Shown here piece by piece: positions 5,170 through 5,621 of a DNA stretch of 5,621 nucleotides. The stretch comes from Actinomycetota bacterium (GTDB lineage Bacteria; Actinomycetota; Thermoleophilia; Gaiellales; Gaiellaceae): NCBI GenBank assembly GCA_013694685.1, contig JACDBY010000228.1:1-5621 (forward strand), read 5' to 3'. The notes below the pieces were generated by a model. That model saw nothing but the letters and a program-made list of their open reading frames with translations, did not search any database and was not told the DNA's origin. Positions within the stretch are counted from its first letter, which is position 1, and each line of letters begins with the position of its first letter. The position numbers were made by a program, and so were the translations under genes.

Positions 5170-5621
5170 GTGAACCGCACCAAGCTCGTCGTCTCCGAGG
5201 CCTTCCGCTCGATCGGAGCGAACATCTCCACCTCGTTCGCCGCGACCATGACCGTCCTGATCGGGATGTTCCTGCTCGGGCTTCTCGTCGCGCTCGGCTC
5301 TTGGGTCGTCTCCTGGTCCGATCACGTGAAGGATCAGCTCGAGGTGAAGGTGTTCTTCGTCGAGGGCGTCTCACCCAGACAGGTGAACGCGGTTGGCGCC
5401 TTCCTGCGCACGAACCCGGATCAGATCGCGGACTACCAGTTCGTCTCGCGCGCTGAAGCGCTTCAACGCATGAAGCGGCGCTACCCGGAGTTGACCGCCA
5501 ATCTGCCGACCAACCCTCTGCCCTCGTCCTACGAGATCACGCCCCGGCGTGCGGAGGAGGTCAAGGAGCTCTCCGCCGCGATCCGCTCGCAGAAGTTCGC
5601 CGGGGTCGAGCGCGTGAAGGA
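5170..5621 (+). CDS. ftsX: Cell division protein FtsX, 3'-truncated by window edge
   Basis: FtsX is the integral membrane partner of FtsE. Its large extracellular loop binds and activates cell-wall hydrolases or their adaptors (in actinobacteria such as mycobacteria, RipC). The window holds the first 150 codons from GTG 5170, with no stop before the edge. Residues 1-20 are a short cytoplasmic segment (VNRTKLVVSEAFRSIGANIS). A single hydrophobic helix spans about 23-49 (FAATMTVLIGMFLLG and LLVALGSWVVSW). From about residue 50 the extracellular domain begins (LEVKVFFVEGVSPRQV). It contains the typical FVSRAEALQRMKRRYPEL and NPLPSSYEI stretches of the FtsX ectodomain. The remaining three membrane helices and C-terminus lie beyond the window. 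The start is fixed by GAGGG 7 nt upstream and by the family's N-terminal pattern. Identity is secure from topology, motifs and the preceding ftsE. Confidence 0.96.
   Translation, partial: MNRTKLVVSEAFRSIGANISTSFAATMTVLIGMFLLGLLVALGSWVVSWSDHVKDQLEVKVFFVEGVSPRQVNAVGAFLRTNPDQIADYQFVSRAEALQRMKRRYPELTANLPTNPLPSSYEITPRRAEEVKELSAAIRSQKFAGVERVK

Noticed and set aside
4527..5249. 240-codon - strand frame opposite ftsE
   Set aside because: Antisense to ftsE with its full set of ABC motifs; the product is a low-complexity shadow.
1..5621. CRISPR array, tRNA, rRNA, insertion sequence or phage attachment site
   Set aside because: I saw no regularly spaced repeats, no tRNA-like cloverleaf, no rRNA sequence, and no transposase or integrase motifs.

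Overview
The window is a high-GC bacterial chromosomal segment with strong G/C bias at third codon positions. It carries a conserved housekeeping block: secA (5'-truncated by the window edge), prfB, ftsE and ftsX (3'-truncated), all on the + strand. Two small genes on the - strand sit between secA and prfB. Base composition, gene order and the style of the proteins suggest an actinobacterium, and from memory of family sequences most likely the class Thermoleophilia. That placement is an inference, since no search was run.

Layout: 1-1997 is the last 664 codons of SecA, the preprotein translocase ATPase. A GC-rich hairpin (1990-2020) overlaps its stop codon and probably serves as a shared terminator with the converging - strand gene. 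2043-2525 (-) is a conserved-looking protein of unknown function with a disordered N-terminal half. 2660-2956 (-) is a DUF1905-family small protein with a clear ribosome binding site. 2957-3035 is a short divergent promoter region with a 9-bp inverted repeat. 3036-4143 is prfB (release factor 2), encoded in two frames joined by a +1 programmed frameshift at CTTTGAC (3114-3120). A simple ORF call from the GTG at 3106 would miss the true first 27 codons. 4144-4427 is a structured intergenic stretch with several hairpins and a candidate promoter. 4428-5159 is ftsE (ABC-type ATPase). 5170 to the window end is the start of ftsX, its membrane partner, in an obvious operon with ftsE.

How the genes work together: SecA drives protein export. 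RF2 terminates translation at UGA/UAA and controls its own level through the in-frame UGA. FtsE and FtsX form the membrane complex that couples ATP hydrolysis in the cytoplasm to cell-wall hydrolase activation at the division site. I see no functional link between these and the two - strand genes.

The window looks ordinary overall, and I found no new multi-gene system. The observations most worth a second look are: the prfB frameshift site without the usual Shine-Dalgarno-like stimulator; leaderless-type starts (a -10-like hexamer exactly 6 nt before ATG) at prfB and at the unknown gene; the inverted repeat between the divergent genes; and the ambiguous N-terminus of FtsE.
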